Shown piece after piece: positions 38,130 through 45,820 of a stretch of 64,000 nt of DNA. This DNA comes from Microbacterium sp. SYP-A9085. GTDB taxonomy: Bacteria > Actinomycetota > Actinomycetes > Actinomycetales > Microbacteriaceae. Positions within the stretch are counted from its first letter, which is position 1. The number at the start of each line of letters is the position of its first letter. The notes beneath the pieces are model-generated. The model was not told the origin of the DNA and ran no database searches. It saw only the letters and a list, made by a program, of their open reading frames with translations. Made by a program: the position numbers and the translations under genes. The stretch covers positions 310,001 to 374,000 of the forward strand of contig NZ_WJII01000002.1 of assembly GCF_009649635.1 (NCBI RefSeq), in the 5' to 3' direction.

Positions 38130-39569
38130 TCAGCCGCCGACGTGGATCTGGTGCATCGCGCGGGTCGCGTCCGTGATGCTCCCCGACAGGGACGGATACA
38201 CCGCGAAGACCCGTGACAGCTGGTCGACGGTGAGACGGCGCTCGACGGCGACGGCCACCGGGTAGATGAGCTCCGACGCCTTCGGTGCGACGATCACACC
38301 GCCGATCACCGTGCCGCTGCCGGAGCGGGCGATGACCTTGACGAAGCCGTCCTTGGTGCCCATCATCTTCGCGCGAGGATTCGCCGCCAGCGGCAGCTTG
38401 TGCACGACCCCGTTGATGAGGCCGGCGTCGACATCCGCCTCCTGCCAGCCGACGGTGGCGATCTCGGGGGCGGTGAAGATGTTCGAGGCGATCCGGCGCC
38501 GCTCGAGCGGGATGACGACGTCGCCGAGCGCGTGGAACACCGCGGTGCGGCCCTGCATCGAGGCGACGGATGCCAGGGGCACGAACGTGGTGCAGTCGCC
38601 GGCCGCGTAGATGTTCGGCACCGAGGTGCGTGCGACGCGGTTGACCTGGATGTGCCCCGACTCGGTCATCTGGATGCCGGCCTCTTCCAGGCCGATGTGC
38701 TTCGTGTTGGGGATCGAGCCCACCGCCATCAGGCAGTGGCTGCCGGTGATCACGCGGCCGTCGGAGAGCGTGACTTCGACGCCGTCGCCGGTGTTCACGA
38801 CCTTCTCCGCGCGGGATTTCGACAGCACCTGCATGCCACCGCGCTTGAAGACCTTCTCGAGGACGGCCGCGGCATCCTTGTCCTCCCCCGGCAGCACGCG
38901 CTCGCGGCTGGAGACAAGCGACACCTTCGCGCCGAGGTTCATGTACGCGCCGGCGAACTCGGCGCCGGTGACGCCGGAACCCACGACGATGAGGTGCGGC
39001 GGCAAAGCCTTCATGTCGTACAGCTGGGTCCAGGTGAGGATGCGGTCGCCGTCCGGCAGCGCCGACGGGAGCTCGCGGGGGGCCGCGCCCACCGACACGA
39101 CGAGCGTGTCGGCTTCGATGCGGTCGAAGTCGGTGCCGCCGTGGGCGGTGGCGGCCACGATGGCGTTGCTTCCCTCGAGACGTCCATGCCCGGAGATGAT
39201 GCGGACGCCGGCATCGACCAGGGCCGCGCGCATGTCGTCGGACTGCTGCCGCGCGAGTGAGAGCAGGCGGTGGTTGACGGCCGCGAGGTTTATGGCGATC
39301 TCGGGCTTGAGTGGCTTGCCGTGCGCGCCCTTCGCGAACAGCTGGACGCCGAGGTCGGATGCCTGCGCTATTGCCACCGCCGCGTCGGCGGTGGCAATAA
39401 GGCTCTTCGACGGAACGACGTCGGTGATGACGGCCGATCCGCCGACGCCGGCGCGCTCGACGAGCGTGACCTCGGCCCCGAGCTGGGCGGCTGCGAGGGC
39501 GGCCTCGTATCCGCCCGGCCCCCCGCCGAGGACGGCGACGGACTGGGTGCGCTCGAAGCTCAACGACAT
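38130..39569 (-). CDS. lpdA: NAD(P)H-quinone dehydrogenase-like flavoprotein (LpdA type)
   Basis: 479 residues from ATG 39569, chosen because GAGAGA lies 9 bases ahead; ATG 39578 is an alternative. It is of the pyridine nucleotide-disulphide oxidoreductase fold: VAVLGGGPGGYEAALAAAQLG (FAD), HLIVVGSGVTGAEFAGAY (NAD(P)H), NIYAAGDCT and a dimerisation domain. In place of the redox-active CxxxxC of lipoamide dehydrogenase it reads GGSAVITDVVPSKSL, lacking both cysteines. This matches the mycobacterial LpdA group, which reduces quinones rather than lipoamide. Single transcript, divergent from punA across a 20-bp repeat array. Confidence 0.85.
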   Translation of the reverse strand: MSLSFERTQSVAVLGGGPGGYEAALAAAQLGAEVTLVERAGVGGSAVITDVVPSKSLIATADAAVAIAQASDLGVQLFAKGAHGKPLKPEIAINLAAVNHRLLSLARQQSDDMRAALVDAGVRIISGHGRLEGSNAIVAATAHGGTDFDRIEADTLVVSVGAAPRELPSALPDGDRILTWTQLYDMKALPPHLIVVGSGVTGAEFAGAYMNLGAKVSLVSSRERVLPGEDKDAAAVLEKVFKRGGMQVLSKSRAEKVVNTGDGVEVTLSDGRVITGSHCLMAVGSIPNTKHIGLEEAGIQMTESGHIQVNRVARTSVPNIYAAGDCTTFVPLASVASMQGRTAVFHALGDVVIPLERRRIASNIFTAPEIATVGWQEADVDAGLINGVVHKLPLAANPRAKMMGTKDGFVKVIARSGSGTVIGGVIVAPKASELIYPVAVAVERRLTVDQLSRVFAVYPSLSGSITDATRAMHQIHVGG

Positions 39570-39595
39570 GGAACCCATTCTCTCAGGCCCGCCCT

Positions 39596-39696
39596 CCCGC
39601 CGAGGCATCCCCTAAGTTCGCGGCTGCCTCGCGGGCTTCGGGGCTGCCTCGCGGAGTTCGGGGCTGCCTCGCGGAGTTCGGGGCTGCCTCGCGGGC
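39596..39696. repeat. Array of a 20-bp repeat upstream of punA
   Basis: Four head-to-tail units of consensus TTCGGGGCTGCCTCGCGGAG at 39617, 39637, 39657 and 39677, exact 20-bp period; the last two bases vary and the first unit has one internal change. Just before them, 39596-39615 is a diverged inverted unit (15 of 20 positions). The array fills most of the divergent region between lpdA and punA and ends 16 bp before the punA -10. Confidence 0.9.
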
Positions 39697-39712
39697 GAGG
39701 GGCGGCCCGGGC

Positions 39713-39718
39713 TACCGT
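39713..39718 (+). promoter_or_regulatory. Leaderless -10 element of punA
   Basis: TACCGT, then six G, then ATG 39725. The G run could also serve as a weak ribosome-binding site. The expected -35 position falls at the end of the 20-bp repeat array. Confidence 0.4.
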
Positions 39719-39724
39719 GGGGGG

Positions 39725-40555
39725 ATGCACGAGATGGACAATCCGCTGGACGATCCGGCCGCAGACCCGTTCGAGATCGCCCGCACCGCCGCCGCCGACA
39801 TCGCACACCTGACCGGCGTCGGACGGCACGACATCGCCCTCACGCTCGGCAGCGGCTGGGGGAAGGCCGCGGAGGTCGTGGGCGAGACGATCGCCACGAT
39901 CCCCGCCACCGAGGTCACCGGATTCAGCCACCCCGCGCTGGAGGGTCACGTCGGCACGCTGCGCAGCATCCTCACCCCATCCGGCAAGCGGATCCTCGTG
40001 ATCGGCGCCCGCACCCACTATTACGAGGGCCACGGCGTGCGCCGCGTCGTGCACTCGGTGCGCACCGCGGCGGCGACCGGCGCGACCGTGATGGTGCTCA
40101 CGAACGGCGCCGGCGGCGTGAACCGCACGTATACGCCGGGGCGTCCCGTGCTGATCAGCGACCACATCAACCTCACCGCCGACTCGCCGCTGGAAGGCGC
40201 CACGTTCGTGGACCTCACCGATCTGTACTCGCGGCGGCTGCGCGGCATCGCACGCACGGTCGACCCGTCGCTGCCCGAGGGGGTGTACTGCCAGTTCCGC
40301 GGCCCGCACTACGAGACGCCGGCGGAGGTGCGCATGGCCGGCATCATCGGCGGTGACATCGTCGGAATGTCCACGGCGCTCGAGGCTATCGCGGCGCGCG
40401 AGGCGGGCATGGAGGTCCTCGGCTTCTCACTCATCACGAACCTCGCCGCCGGCATCCAGGAGACGCCCCTCAGCCACGACGAGGTGCTCGATGCCGGGCG
40501 CGCCGCCGAACCGGTGATCTCGCAGCTGCTCGCGCGGGTCGTCGAGGCGATCTGA
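39725..40555 (+). CDS. punA: Purine nucleoside phosphorylase (trimeric class)
   Basis: 276 residues from ATG 39725. Phosphorolysis of purine (deoxy)nucleosides to base and (deoxy)ribose-1-phosphate. Motifs: LTLGSGWGKAAE (phosphate loop), FSHPALEGHVG, RTHYYEGHG, LTNGAGGVN, GPHYETPAEVRM and GDIVGMSTALEAIAAREAGMEVLG, all of the PNP/MTAP trimeric family. It overlaps the phosphomutase gene by one base (TGATG), which fits a salvage pathway from nucleoside to pentose-5-phosphate. Confidence 0.94.
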   Translation: MHEMDNPLDDPAADPFEIARTAAADIAHLTGVGRHDIALTLGSGWGKAAEVVGETIATIPATEVTGFSHPALEGHVGTLRSILTPSGKRILVIGARTHYYEGHGVRRVVHSVRTAAATGATVMVLTNGAGGVNRTYTPGRPVLISDHINLTADSPLEGATFVDLTDLYSRRLRGIARTVDPSLPEGVYCQFRGPHYETPAEVRMAGIIGGDIVGMSTALEAIAAREAGMEVLGFSLITNLAAGIQETPLSHDEVLDAGRAAEPVISQLLARVVEAI

Positions 40556-42219
40556 TGGACGCCGAACTCGCCGCCCGCGCGCAGGCCTGGCTTGCGCAGG
40601 ACCCCGACCCGCAGACGCGCGCCGAGCTGCGCGAGCTGCTCGATCGCGCGACCGCAGGCGATGTGGATGCCGCGGCCGACGTGGCCGACCGGTTCCGCGG
40701 GCGTCTCGGGTTCGGCACGGCGGGCCTGCGCGGTCGGCTCGGGGCGGGCAGCAACCGCATGAACCGCGTCCTCGTCGCCCAGGCCGCCGCCGGATTCGCC
40801 GCGTATCTGAACGAGAAGGGCGGCCCGGATGCCGCCCCCACCGTCGTGATCGGCTACGACGGGCGCCGCAACTCGCGCGCTTTCGCTATCGACTCCGCCG
40901 AGCTGTTCGCGGGCGCCGGCCTGCGCGCCATCCTGCTGCCGCGCCTGCTGCCGACACCGGTCCTTGCATTCGCCGTGCGGCACCTCGGTGCCGACGCGGG
41001 CGTCATGGTGACGGCATCCCACAACCCGTCCGACGACAACGGGTACAAGGTGTACCTCGGCGGCAGCGACCACGGTTCGCAGATCGTCGCGCCCGCCGAC
41101 AGCGAGATTGCCGCGCACATCCAGCGGGTGGCCGACGAGCTGAGCGTCAGTGAGCTGCCGCGCTCGACCGCGTACGAGACCGCTGCGGAGAGCCTGGTCG
41201 ACGACTACGTCGCGGCGACCGCGGCTGTGGGACCGGCGCCGGCGGGAGCGACGGGCCTGCGCTGGGTGTACACGGCGATGCACGGCGTCGGGTGGGAGAC
41301 GATGTCGCGCGTGCTCGAGTCGGCGGGGTACCCGCAGCCGACGACCGTGACCGCGCAGATCGAGCCGGACGGCGCGTTCCCGACCGTGGCCTTCCCGAAC
41401 CCGGAGGAGCCCGGGGCGATGGGTCTGGCGTTCCAGACCGCGCGGGAGGCGGATGCGGAGTTCGTCATCGCGAACGACCCGGACGCGGACCGTCTCGCGG
41501 TCGGCATCCCGTCCCCCGGCGCGGAGGGCGGATGGCGGCGGCTCACCGGGAACGAGGTCGGGCTGCTGCTGGGCTGGCGCGCGGCCCGGGATGCCGCCGG
41601 CGGAACCCTCGCCTGCTCACTCGTGTCCTCGCCGGGCCTGGAGGCGGTCGCGGGGCACTACGGCATGGACTTCGCCGCAACGCTCACCGGGTTCAAGTGG
41701 ATCTCGCGGGCGCCGGGGATCGTGTACGGATTCGAGGAGGCCCTCGGCTACCTCGTGAATCCCGACACCGTGCGCGACAAGGACGGGATCTCGGCGGCCG
41801 TCGCCATCCTGCAGCTCGCCGCCGAGGCGCGCGCCGGCGGGCGGACGCTCGCCGGCCTGCTGGACGAGTTCGCGGGCATGTTCGGCGCGTTCGCGAGCGA
41901 CCAGATCTCGATCCGCGTCGACGATGTCGCCGTGATCGGCCGGATCATGGCGGCGCTGCGCGCGTCGGCTCCGGAGCGGCTCGGGGATGCCGCGGTGGAC
42001 GCCGTCGAGGACTTCCGCGACGGGCGGGATGGCCTGCCGCCCGCGGACGTCCTGCGGTTGCGCGTCGCCGGGGGCGCACGCGTCATCGTGCGTCCTTCGG
42101 GCACCGAGCCGAAGCTCAAGGCGTACCTCGACGTGCGCGGGGACTCCGCGCGGGATGCCGCCGCCCGGTTGGACGCGCTGCGCGACGCCGTCACCGCCCT
42201 GCTCGACGCGCTGCAATAA
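40555..42219 (+). CDS. Phospho-sugar mutase (PGM2/phosphopentomutase-like)
   Basis: 554 residues. Alpha-D-phosphohexomutase fold: RFRGRLGFGTAGLRGRLGAGSNRMN at the N-terminus, catalytic phosphoserine loop VMVTASHNPSDDNGYKVY, metal loop NDPDADRLAVG, sugar loop GFEEALGYLV and phosphate-binding VRPSGTEPKLKAYL. The GTAGLRG and length put it in the PMM/PGM2 group, whose members act on glucose-, mannose- or pentose-1-phosphates. Coupling to PNP makes phosphopentomutase the favoured role. Phosphoglucomutase activity feeding RmlA cannot be excluded. Confidence 0.85.
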   Translation: MDAELAARAQAWLAQDPDPQTRAELRELLDRATAGDVDAAADVADRFRGRLGFGTAGLRGRLGAGSNRMNRVLVAQAAAGFAAYLNEKGGPDAAPTVVIGYDGRRNSRAFAIDSAELFAGAGLRAILLPRLLPTPVLAFAVRHLGADAGVMVTASHNPSDDNGYKVYLGGSDHGSQIVAPADSEIAAHIQRVADELSVSELPRSTAYETAAESLVDDYVAATAAVGPAPAGATGLRWVYTAMHGVGWETMSRVLESAGYPQPTTVTAQIEPDGAFPTVAFPNPEEPGAMGLAFQTAREADAEFVIANDPDADRLAVGIPSPGAEGGWRRLTGNEVGLLLGWRAARDAAGGTLACSLVSSPGLEAVAGHYGMDFAATLTGFKWISRAPGIVYGFEEALGYLVNPDTVRDKDGISAAVAILQLAAEARAGGRTLAGLLDEFAGMFGAFASDQISIRVDDVAVIGRIMAALRASAPERLGDAAVDAVEDFRDGRDGLPPADVLRLRVAGGARVIVRPSGTEPKLKAYLDVRGDSARDAAARLDALRDAVTALLDALQ

Positions 42220-42230
42220 CGCGCCGCGCT

Positions 42231-42391
42231 CTCCGCGAGGCATCCCCCAACTTCGCGAGGCATCCCCCAGCTTCGGGGCTGCCTCGCGGATTTCGGGGCT
42301 GCCTCGCGGGTTTCGGGGCTGCCTCGCGGGTTTCGGGGCTGCCTCGCGGATTTCGGGGCTGCGTCGCGGGTTTCGGGGCTGCCTCGCGGAG
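42231..42391. repeat. Array of the same 20-bp repeat between the mutase and GNAT genes
   Basis: Two inverted units (42231-42250 and 42251-42270, 18 and 16 of 20 positions) are followed by six direct units at 42272, 42292, 42312, 42332, 42352 and 42372, again with an exact 20-bp period (one C-to-G change in the fifth). A transcript could pair the inverted with any direct unit. The gene-free gap is 193 bp and the array fills most of it, ending 9 bp before the GNAT -10. Confidence 0.92.
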
Positions 42392-42400
42392 GTGCGGGTC

Positions 42401-42406
42401 TAGGCT
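42401..42406 (+). promoter_or_regulatory. Leaderless -10 element of the GNAT gene
   Basis: TAGGCT, then 6 nt (CGTGCC), then GTG 42413, with no ribosome-binding site in the gap. The -35 position would fall inside the last 20-bp repeat. Confidence 0.45.
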
Positions 42407-42412
42407 CGTGCC

Positions 42413-42997
42413 GTGGAATTCGTCGAGCCTGTCACCCTGGAGAACGGCCACGTCCGGCTCGAGCCGCTCACCACGGCGCACGCGGGCGACCTCGCCGATG
42501 CCGCCGTCGGCCTGGAAAGCGCGTGGTACACGGCGGTGCCCACGCCCGCCGGCGTGCCGGACGAGATCGCCACGCGGCTGCGCTGGCAGGCCGAAGGCCA
42601 CATGAACCCGTTCGCGATCCGGCGCATCGCCACCGGCCGGATCGTCGGGATGACCACGTTCTGCCACATCGACCAGCCGAACCGGCACGTCGAGATCGGC
42701 TACACCTGGCTGGGCATCGAGGCGCAGCACACCGAGGTCAACCCGGCGGCGAAACTGCTGCTGCTCGGCCACGCGTTCCAGGCATGCGACGCCATCTGCG
42801 TACAGCTGCGCACGCACTGGCACAACCGGCAGTCGCGCGCGGCGATCGAGCGCCTCGGCGCCAAGCAGGACGGCGTGCTGCGCAACGACCGGATCATGCC
42901 CGACGGCACGTTCCGCGACACCGTCGTCTACTCCATCCTGCCGCACGAGTGGTCGGCGGTCCGGCGCGGCCTGCTCGCCCGGCTCGAACGGAACTGA
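42413..42997 (+). CDS. GNAT family N-acetyltransferase (RimJ/RimL-like)
   Basis: 194 residues from GTG 42413. The layout is that of the ribosomal-protein/small-molecule acetyltransferase subfamily: VRLEPLTTAHAGDL, IVGMTTFCHIDQPNRHVEIGYTWLGIEAQHTEVNPAAKLLLLGHAF (acetyl-CoA-binding strand and helix), and LRTHWHNRQSRAAIERLGAKQDGVLRNDRIMPDGTFRDTVVYSIL. Substrate unknown. Stands alone, convergent with mtlR. Confidence 0.85.
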   Translation: MEFVEPVTLENGHVRLEPLTTAHAGDLADAAVGLESAWYTAVPTPAGVPDEIATRLRWQAEGHMNPFAIRRIATGRIVGMTTFCHIDQPNRHVEIGYTWLGIEAQHTEVNPAAKLLLLGHAFQACDAICVQLRTHWHNRQSRAAIERLGAKQDGVLRNDRIMPDGTFRDTVVYSILPHEWSAVRRGLLARLERN

Positions 42998-43010
42998 CAG
43001 GCGCGTTCGG

Positions 43011-43064
43011 GGCGCATCCGTGCGCCGCAACCTGCAGAGATCCGCACCGAACGCAGAGATCCGC
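43011..43064. terminator. Short hairpin and direct repeats between convergent GNAT and mtlR genes
   Basis: GGCGCA-TCCG-TGCGCC at 43011-43026 is a 6-bp hairpin in the 95-bp convergent gap. It is followed by two copies of GCAGAGATCCGC (43034-43045 and 43053-43064). No T-tract, so termination is only suggested. Confidence 0.3.
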
Positions 43065-43092
43065 CTCAAACCGAGCGGGGTGAGCCGGCGCG

Positions 43093-45006
43093 CTACCCGT
43101 CGATCACGGCGACGAGCTCGTCCAGGAACGAGGAGAAGTCGGTCGCGCGCCGCACTATCCGCTGCACCGAGTCGCGCTCGCTGAACACCTCGACCAGCTG
43201 CTCGAACACGGTCTGGAACGCCTCCCGGTCCGCCTCCGAGAACGCCACCATCGCGACCACCTGCACGCGCGCGTCGCCCCACGCTATCGACCGGTCCGCG
43301 ACGCCCACCGCGATCACGGTCCGGGTCGCGGTCATGCCGATCGCATGCGGCACCGCCAACGCGTCCGTGAACGCCGTCGACGACAGCCGCTCGCGCTCGA
43401 TCGTGCGCTGCACGTAGTCGTCGTCGATCACGCCCTGCGCCACGAGCATCCCGCCCAGGCGCCGGATCACCGCCTCGACCGGCTCGTCCGGCAGCGCGGC
43501 CGTGAATGCCGCGCCGTCGAAGTATCCCTCCAGTTCGCGCCGCAGCCGCGCGAGCCGCCGGCCGCGCCGGATCCGGGATGCCGCGGCCTGCACCCGCTCC
43601 ACGTCGGCGTCGCCGAGGAACGGCTGGATGCGCACCACCCGGTCGCCCAGGGGCGGCGCGTCCACCGTCGACAGGATGAGATCGGTGCCGATCGCCGCCC
43701 AGTCCGGGTCGAGCCGGGTCTGCAGGTCCACCACCTCGATCGACTGCCCCAGCGACCGGTCCACGGACGAGCGCAGCAGCTCGTGCATCTCGTAGTAGCC
43801 CGGGCAGACGATCGTCGCGGTCAGCAGCTGCTCGGCGCGGCGGCTGCGCTCCAGCCGCCCGCCCACGTGCAGCGCTATGTACGCTATCTCGTCGTCGGGC
43901 AGCGACATCCCGAGCCGCTCCCCCAGGCCGCTGGCGATCGAGACGGCGATGTCGAAGATCATCGGATACGTCGACTTCAGCGACCGCGCCAACGGATTGC
44001 GCGACCACGCCTGCTCGGCCGCGCGCCGGCGCAAGTTCTGCACGTGCATGGCCAGCCGGCGGATGAAGTCCTCGTGCACGAGGTCGACGAGGAACTCCTC
44101 CGCCGCCGCCGTGACGAGGTCCCGCACCGCGTCCAGCACCGCGGGGTCCAGGCTCGTCCCGGGTGCCGCGGCCGCCGGGTCCGGGGTGATCACCCGGGTC
44201 AGCAGGAGCATCGCCAGGTGCTGCCGGTCCCCCGCGCCCAGTCGCACCCCGAAGTGCTGCTCGACGAGCGCCGCCACCAGCTCCGCGACGGCGTCCGCGG
44301 TCTCGTCGGCGGCGGCGACGGCGCTCTCGAGCGCGCGGCCCTGCGCGACGCGGTCGGCGGCGATGCCGATGTGCATCACGACATCGGCGATGCCGAGCTC
44401 ATTGATGTAGTACCCGCGCGCGACCAGCGCCGCCCGCAGCGCCGTCTCGAACGCGCCGAGGCCCTGCGCGCCCAGCGACCCCTCGCCGAGCGCGCGCCGC
44501 AGCGCCTGCGGATCGAAGGCCCCGGCATCCATCTCCTCGTGCACGAGCCGGCTCAGCAGCCGGCGCTGCGCGCTCTCCGCGCCGTGCAGCCGCACCCGCG
44601 AGCCCGCCCGCGCCAGCACGAGCGTCGTGCCGGTGAGCAGGGCCCGCACCCGTGCGAGGTCCGCTTCCACCGTCGCGTCCGAGACATGCAGGGTGTCGGC
44701 CACGTCGTGCACGTCGATGCCGTCCTCGGCATCCAGGAGCGCCCGCACGAGCGTGTGCAGCCGGTCGCCGGGCGTGCCGGCGTCCGCCGCCGGCGCCCGC
44801 TGGGCGGCCCCGGCATCCGGCCCCGCCCGGTAGCCCTGCGCGCCGGACTCGACCACGACGCCCGGCACCCGTCCGTTCAGGGCCGTCACGTACGACCGCA
44901 CGCTGCGCGGCGTCACCCCGAGCGCATCGGCCAGACGCGCGGCGGTCACCCAGTCGCCGGTGCGCACAAGGGTCGCCAGCAGGCGGTCTTGTCGCGCTCT
45001 GGTCAC
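43093..45006 (-). CDS. mtlR: PRD-containing PTS transcriptional regulator (MtlR-like)
   Basis: 637 residues from GTG 45006, with GGAGG about 7 bases ahead. Order of domains: N-terminal helix-turn-helix (RQDRLLATLVRTGDWVTAARLADALGVTPRSVRSY) and a second winged helix (~75-130), two PRDs (about 170-275 and 285-390) with candidate phosphohistidines in VVMHIGIAAD and IAYIALHVGGRL, an EIIB-like domain (TATIVCPGYYEMHELL, Cys present) and a C-terminal EIIA-2 domain with AVPHAIGM. In MtlR proteins these sites read PTS phosphorylation to switch activation of mannitol genes. It is divergent from the mannitol operon, which supports that target. Confidence 0.88.
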   Translation of the reverse strand: MTRARQDRLLATLVRTGDWVTAARLADALGVTPRSVRSYVTALNGRVPGVVVESGAQGYRAGPDAGAAQRAPAADAGTPGDRLHTLVRALLDAEDGIDVHDVADTLHVSDATVEADLARVRALLTGTTLVLARAGSRVRLHGAESAQRRLLSRLVHEEMDAGAFDPQALRRALGEGSLGAQGLGAFETALRAALVARGYYINELGIADVVMHIGIAADRVAQGRALESAVAAADETADAVAELVAALVEQHFGVRLGAGDRQHLAMLLLTRVITPDPAAAAPGTSLDPAVLDAVRDLVTAAAEEFLVDLVHEDFIRRLAMHVQNLRRRAAEQAWSRNPLARSLKSTYPMIFDIAVSIASGLGERLGMSLPDDEIAYIALHVGGRLERSRRAEQLLTATIVCPGYYEMHELLRSSVDRSLGQSIEVVDLQTRLDPDWAAIGTDLILSTVDAPPLGDRVVRIQPFLGDADVERVQAAASRIRRGRRLARLRRELEGYFDGAAFTAALPDEPVEAVIRRLGGMLVAQGVIDDDYVQRTIERERLSSTAFTDALAVPHAIGMTATRTVIAVGVADRSIAWGDARVQVVAMVAFSEADREAFQTVFEQLVEVFSERDSVQRIVRRATDFSSFLDELVAVIDG

Positions 45007-45061
45007 CAGCGGCCTCCGGTATCGGGATGCTGCGACCAGTCAATCACGCCCGGACCGGCCG

Positions 45062-45091
45062 GGTCTGTTTCCGCCCCCGTGGAAACAGACC
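45062..45091. promoter_or_regulatory. 11-bp perfect inverted repeat in the mtlR/mtl control region
   Basis: GGTCTGTTTCC and GGAAACAGACC separated by 8 bp (45062-45072 and 45081-45091). It lies upstream of both divergent units, so an operator (for MtlR or another regulator) is more likely than a terminator. Confidence 0.5.
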
Positions 45092-45094
45092 TGG

Positions 45095-45124
45095 TTGTCC
45101 CGCCGTGCGCCGGGTCGGGACAAT
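45095..45124 (+). promoter_or_regulatory. Candidate mannitol operon promoter overlapping a second inverted repeat
   Basis: TTGTCC (45095) and GACAAT (45119) are 18 bp apart, a fair -35/-10 pair. The same bases form an inverted repeat TTGTCCCG/CGGGACAA (45095-45102 and 45116-45123). The AGGAGG ribosome-binding site starts at 45132, so a transcript from about 45131 would have a very short leader. Confidence 0.4.
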
Positions 45125-45142
45125 GACGATCAGGAGGGATCG

Positions 45143-45544
45143 ATGAGGATCATCGTGATGTGCGCCGCCGGCGCGTCGAGCACGTTCGTGGCGCAGCGGC
45201 TGCGCACGGCGATAGCGGCCGACGGCGGGTCGGACACCGCCCGCGCGGCGTCGCTGTCATCCCTGCCTGCATGCCTGGACGACGCGGACGTGCTGCTGCT
45301 GGGCCCGCACCTGTCCGGGCATGCCGCGCAGCTCGGGCAGGACGCCGCACGCCGCGGCGTGCGCGTGGCGGTGCTGCCCGAGGACATCTTCACCGACCGC
45401 GACGGACACCGCGCCCTGGCCATCGCCGCCGCCGCCACGGCACCGAGCACCGCCGCCGCCACGGCACCGACGTACGCCGCCACGACACCGACCGCACCCA
45501 CCGCCGTCCCACGGCAGCGGGCCCAGGAGAGGACCGACAGATGA
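45143..45544 (+). CDS. Small PTS EIIB-like protein with alanine/threonine-rich tail
   Basis: 133 residues from ATG 45143, with AGGAGG 6 bases ahead. The N-terminus MRIIVMCAAGASSTFVAQRL is the phospho-cysteine loop of lactose/cellobiose-type EIIB (Cys8), and DDADVLLLGPHLSGHAAQL is its second conserved part. After residue ~95 comes a low-complexity tail built of ATAPSTAAATAPTYAATTPTAP, from a small nucleotide duplication. Sugar specificity is unclear, because MtlA carries its own EIIB; this could be regulatory. Overlaps ptsH by ATGA. Confidence 0.75.
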   Translation: MRIIVMCAAGASSTFVAQRLRTAIAADGGSDTARAASLSSLPACLDDADVLLLGPHLSGHAAQLGQDAARRGVRVAVLPEDIFTDRDGHRALAIAAAATAPSTAAATAPTYAATTPTAPTAVPRQRAQERTDR

Positions 45545-45816
45545 GCCAGGCGACCCGGACCACGCGGATCGGCTCCGCCCACGGACTGCACGCCCGTCCC
45601 GCGAAGCTTTTCGCGCAGGCGGCCAAGGATGCCGGCATCCCGGTGACGATAGCGAAGGGCGACGGCAACCCCGTCAACGCCGCGAGCATCCTCGCCGTGA
45701 TCGCGCTGGGCATCGAGCAGGGCGACGAGGTCACCGTCGGAGCCGACGGCGACGATGCCGACGGCGTGGCCGACCGGCTGGCCGAGCTGCTGCGCACCGA
45801 CCACGACGCGGAGTGA
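45541..45816 (+). CDS. ptsH: Phosphocarrier protein HPr
   Basis: 91 residues. GSAHGLHARPAKLFAQAA carries the phosphoacceptor His17; NAASILAVIALGI holds Ser49 at the regulatory position corresponding to Ser46 of Gram-positive HPr. It passes phosphate from enzyme I to the EIIA domains. Encoded inside the mannitol operon between the EIIB-like protein and enzyme I. Confidence 0.94.
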   Translation: MSQATRTTRIGSAHGLHARPAKLFAQAAKDAGIPVTIAKGDGNPVNAASILAVIALGIEQGDEVTVGADGDDADGVADRLAELLRTDHDAE

Positions 45817-45820
45817 GGGC

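Noticed and set aside
38130..39569. Lipoamide dehydrogenase of a pyruvate dehydrogenase complex
   Set aside because: The redox CxxxxC is absent (GGSAVITDVVPSKSL), so the LpdA-type quinone reductase assignment fits better.
39596..42391. 20-bp arrays considered as CRISPR
   Set aside because: Units are directly adjacent without spacers, only 20 bp, and no cas gene is present in the window.
45062..45091. Inverted repeat read as an intrinsic terminator
   Set aside because: No T-tract follows and it sits upstream of two divergent genes, where an operator is the better explanation.
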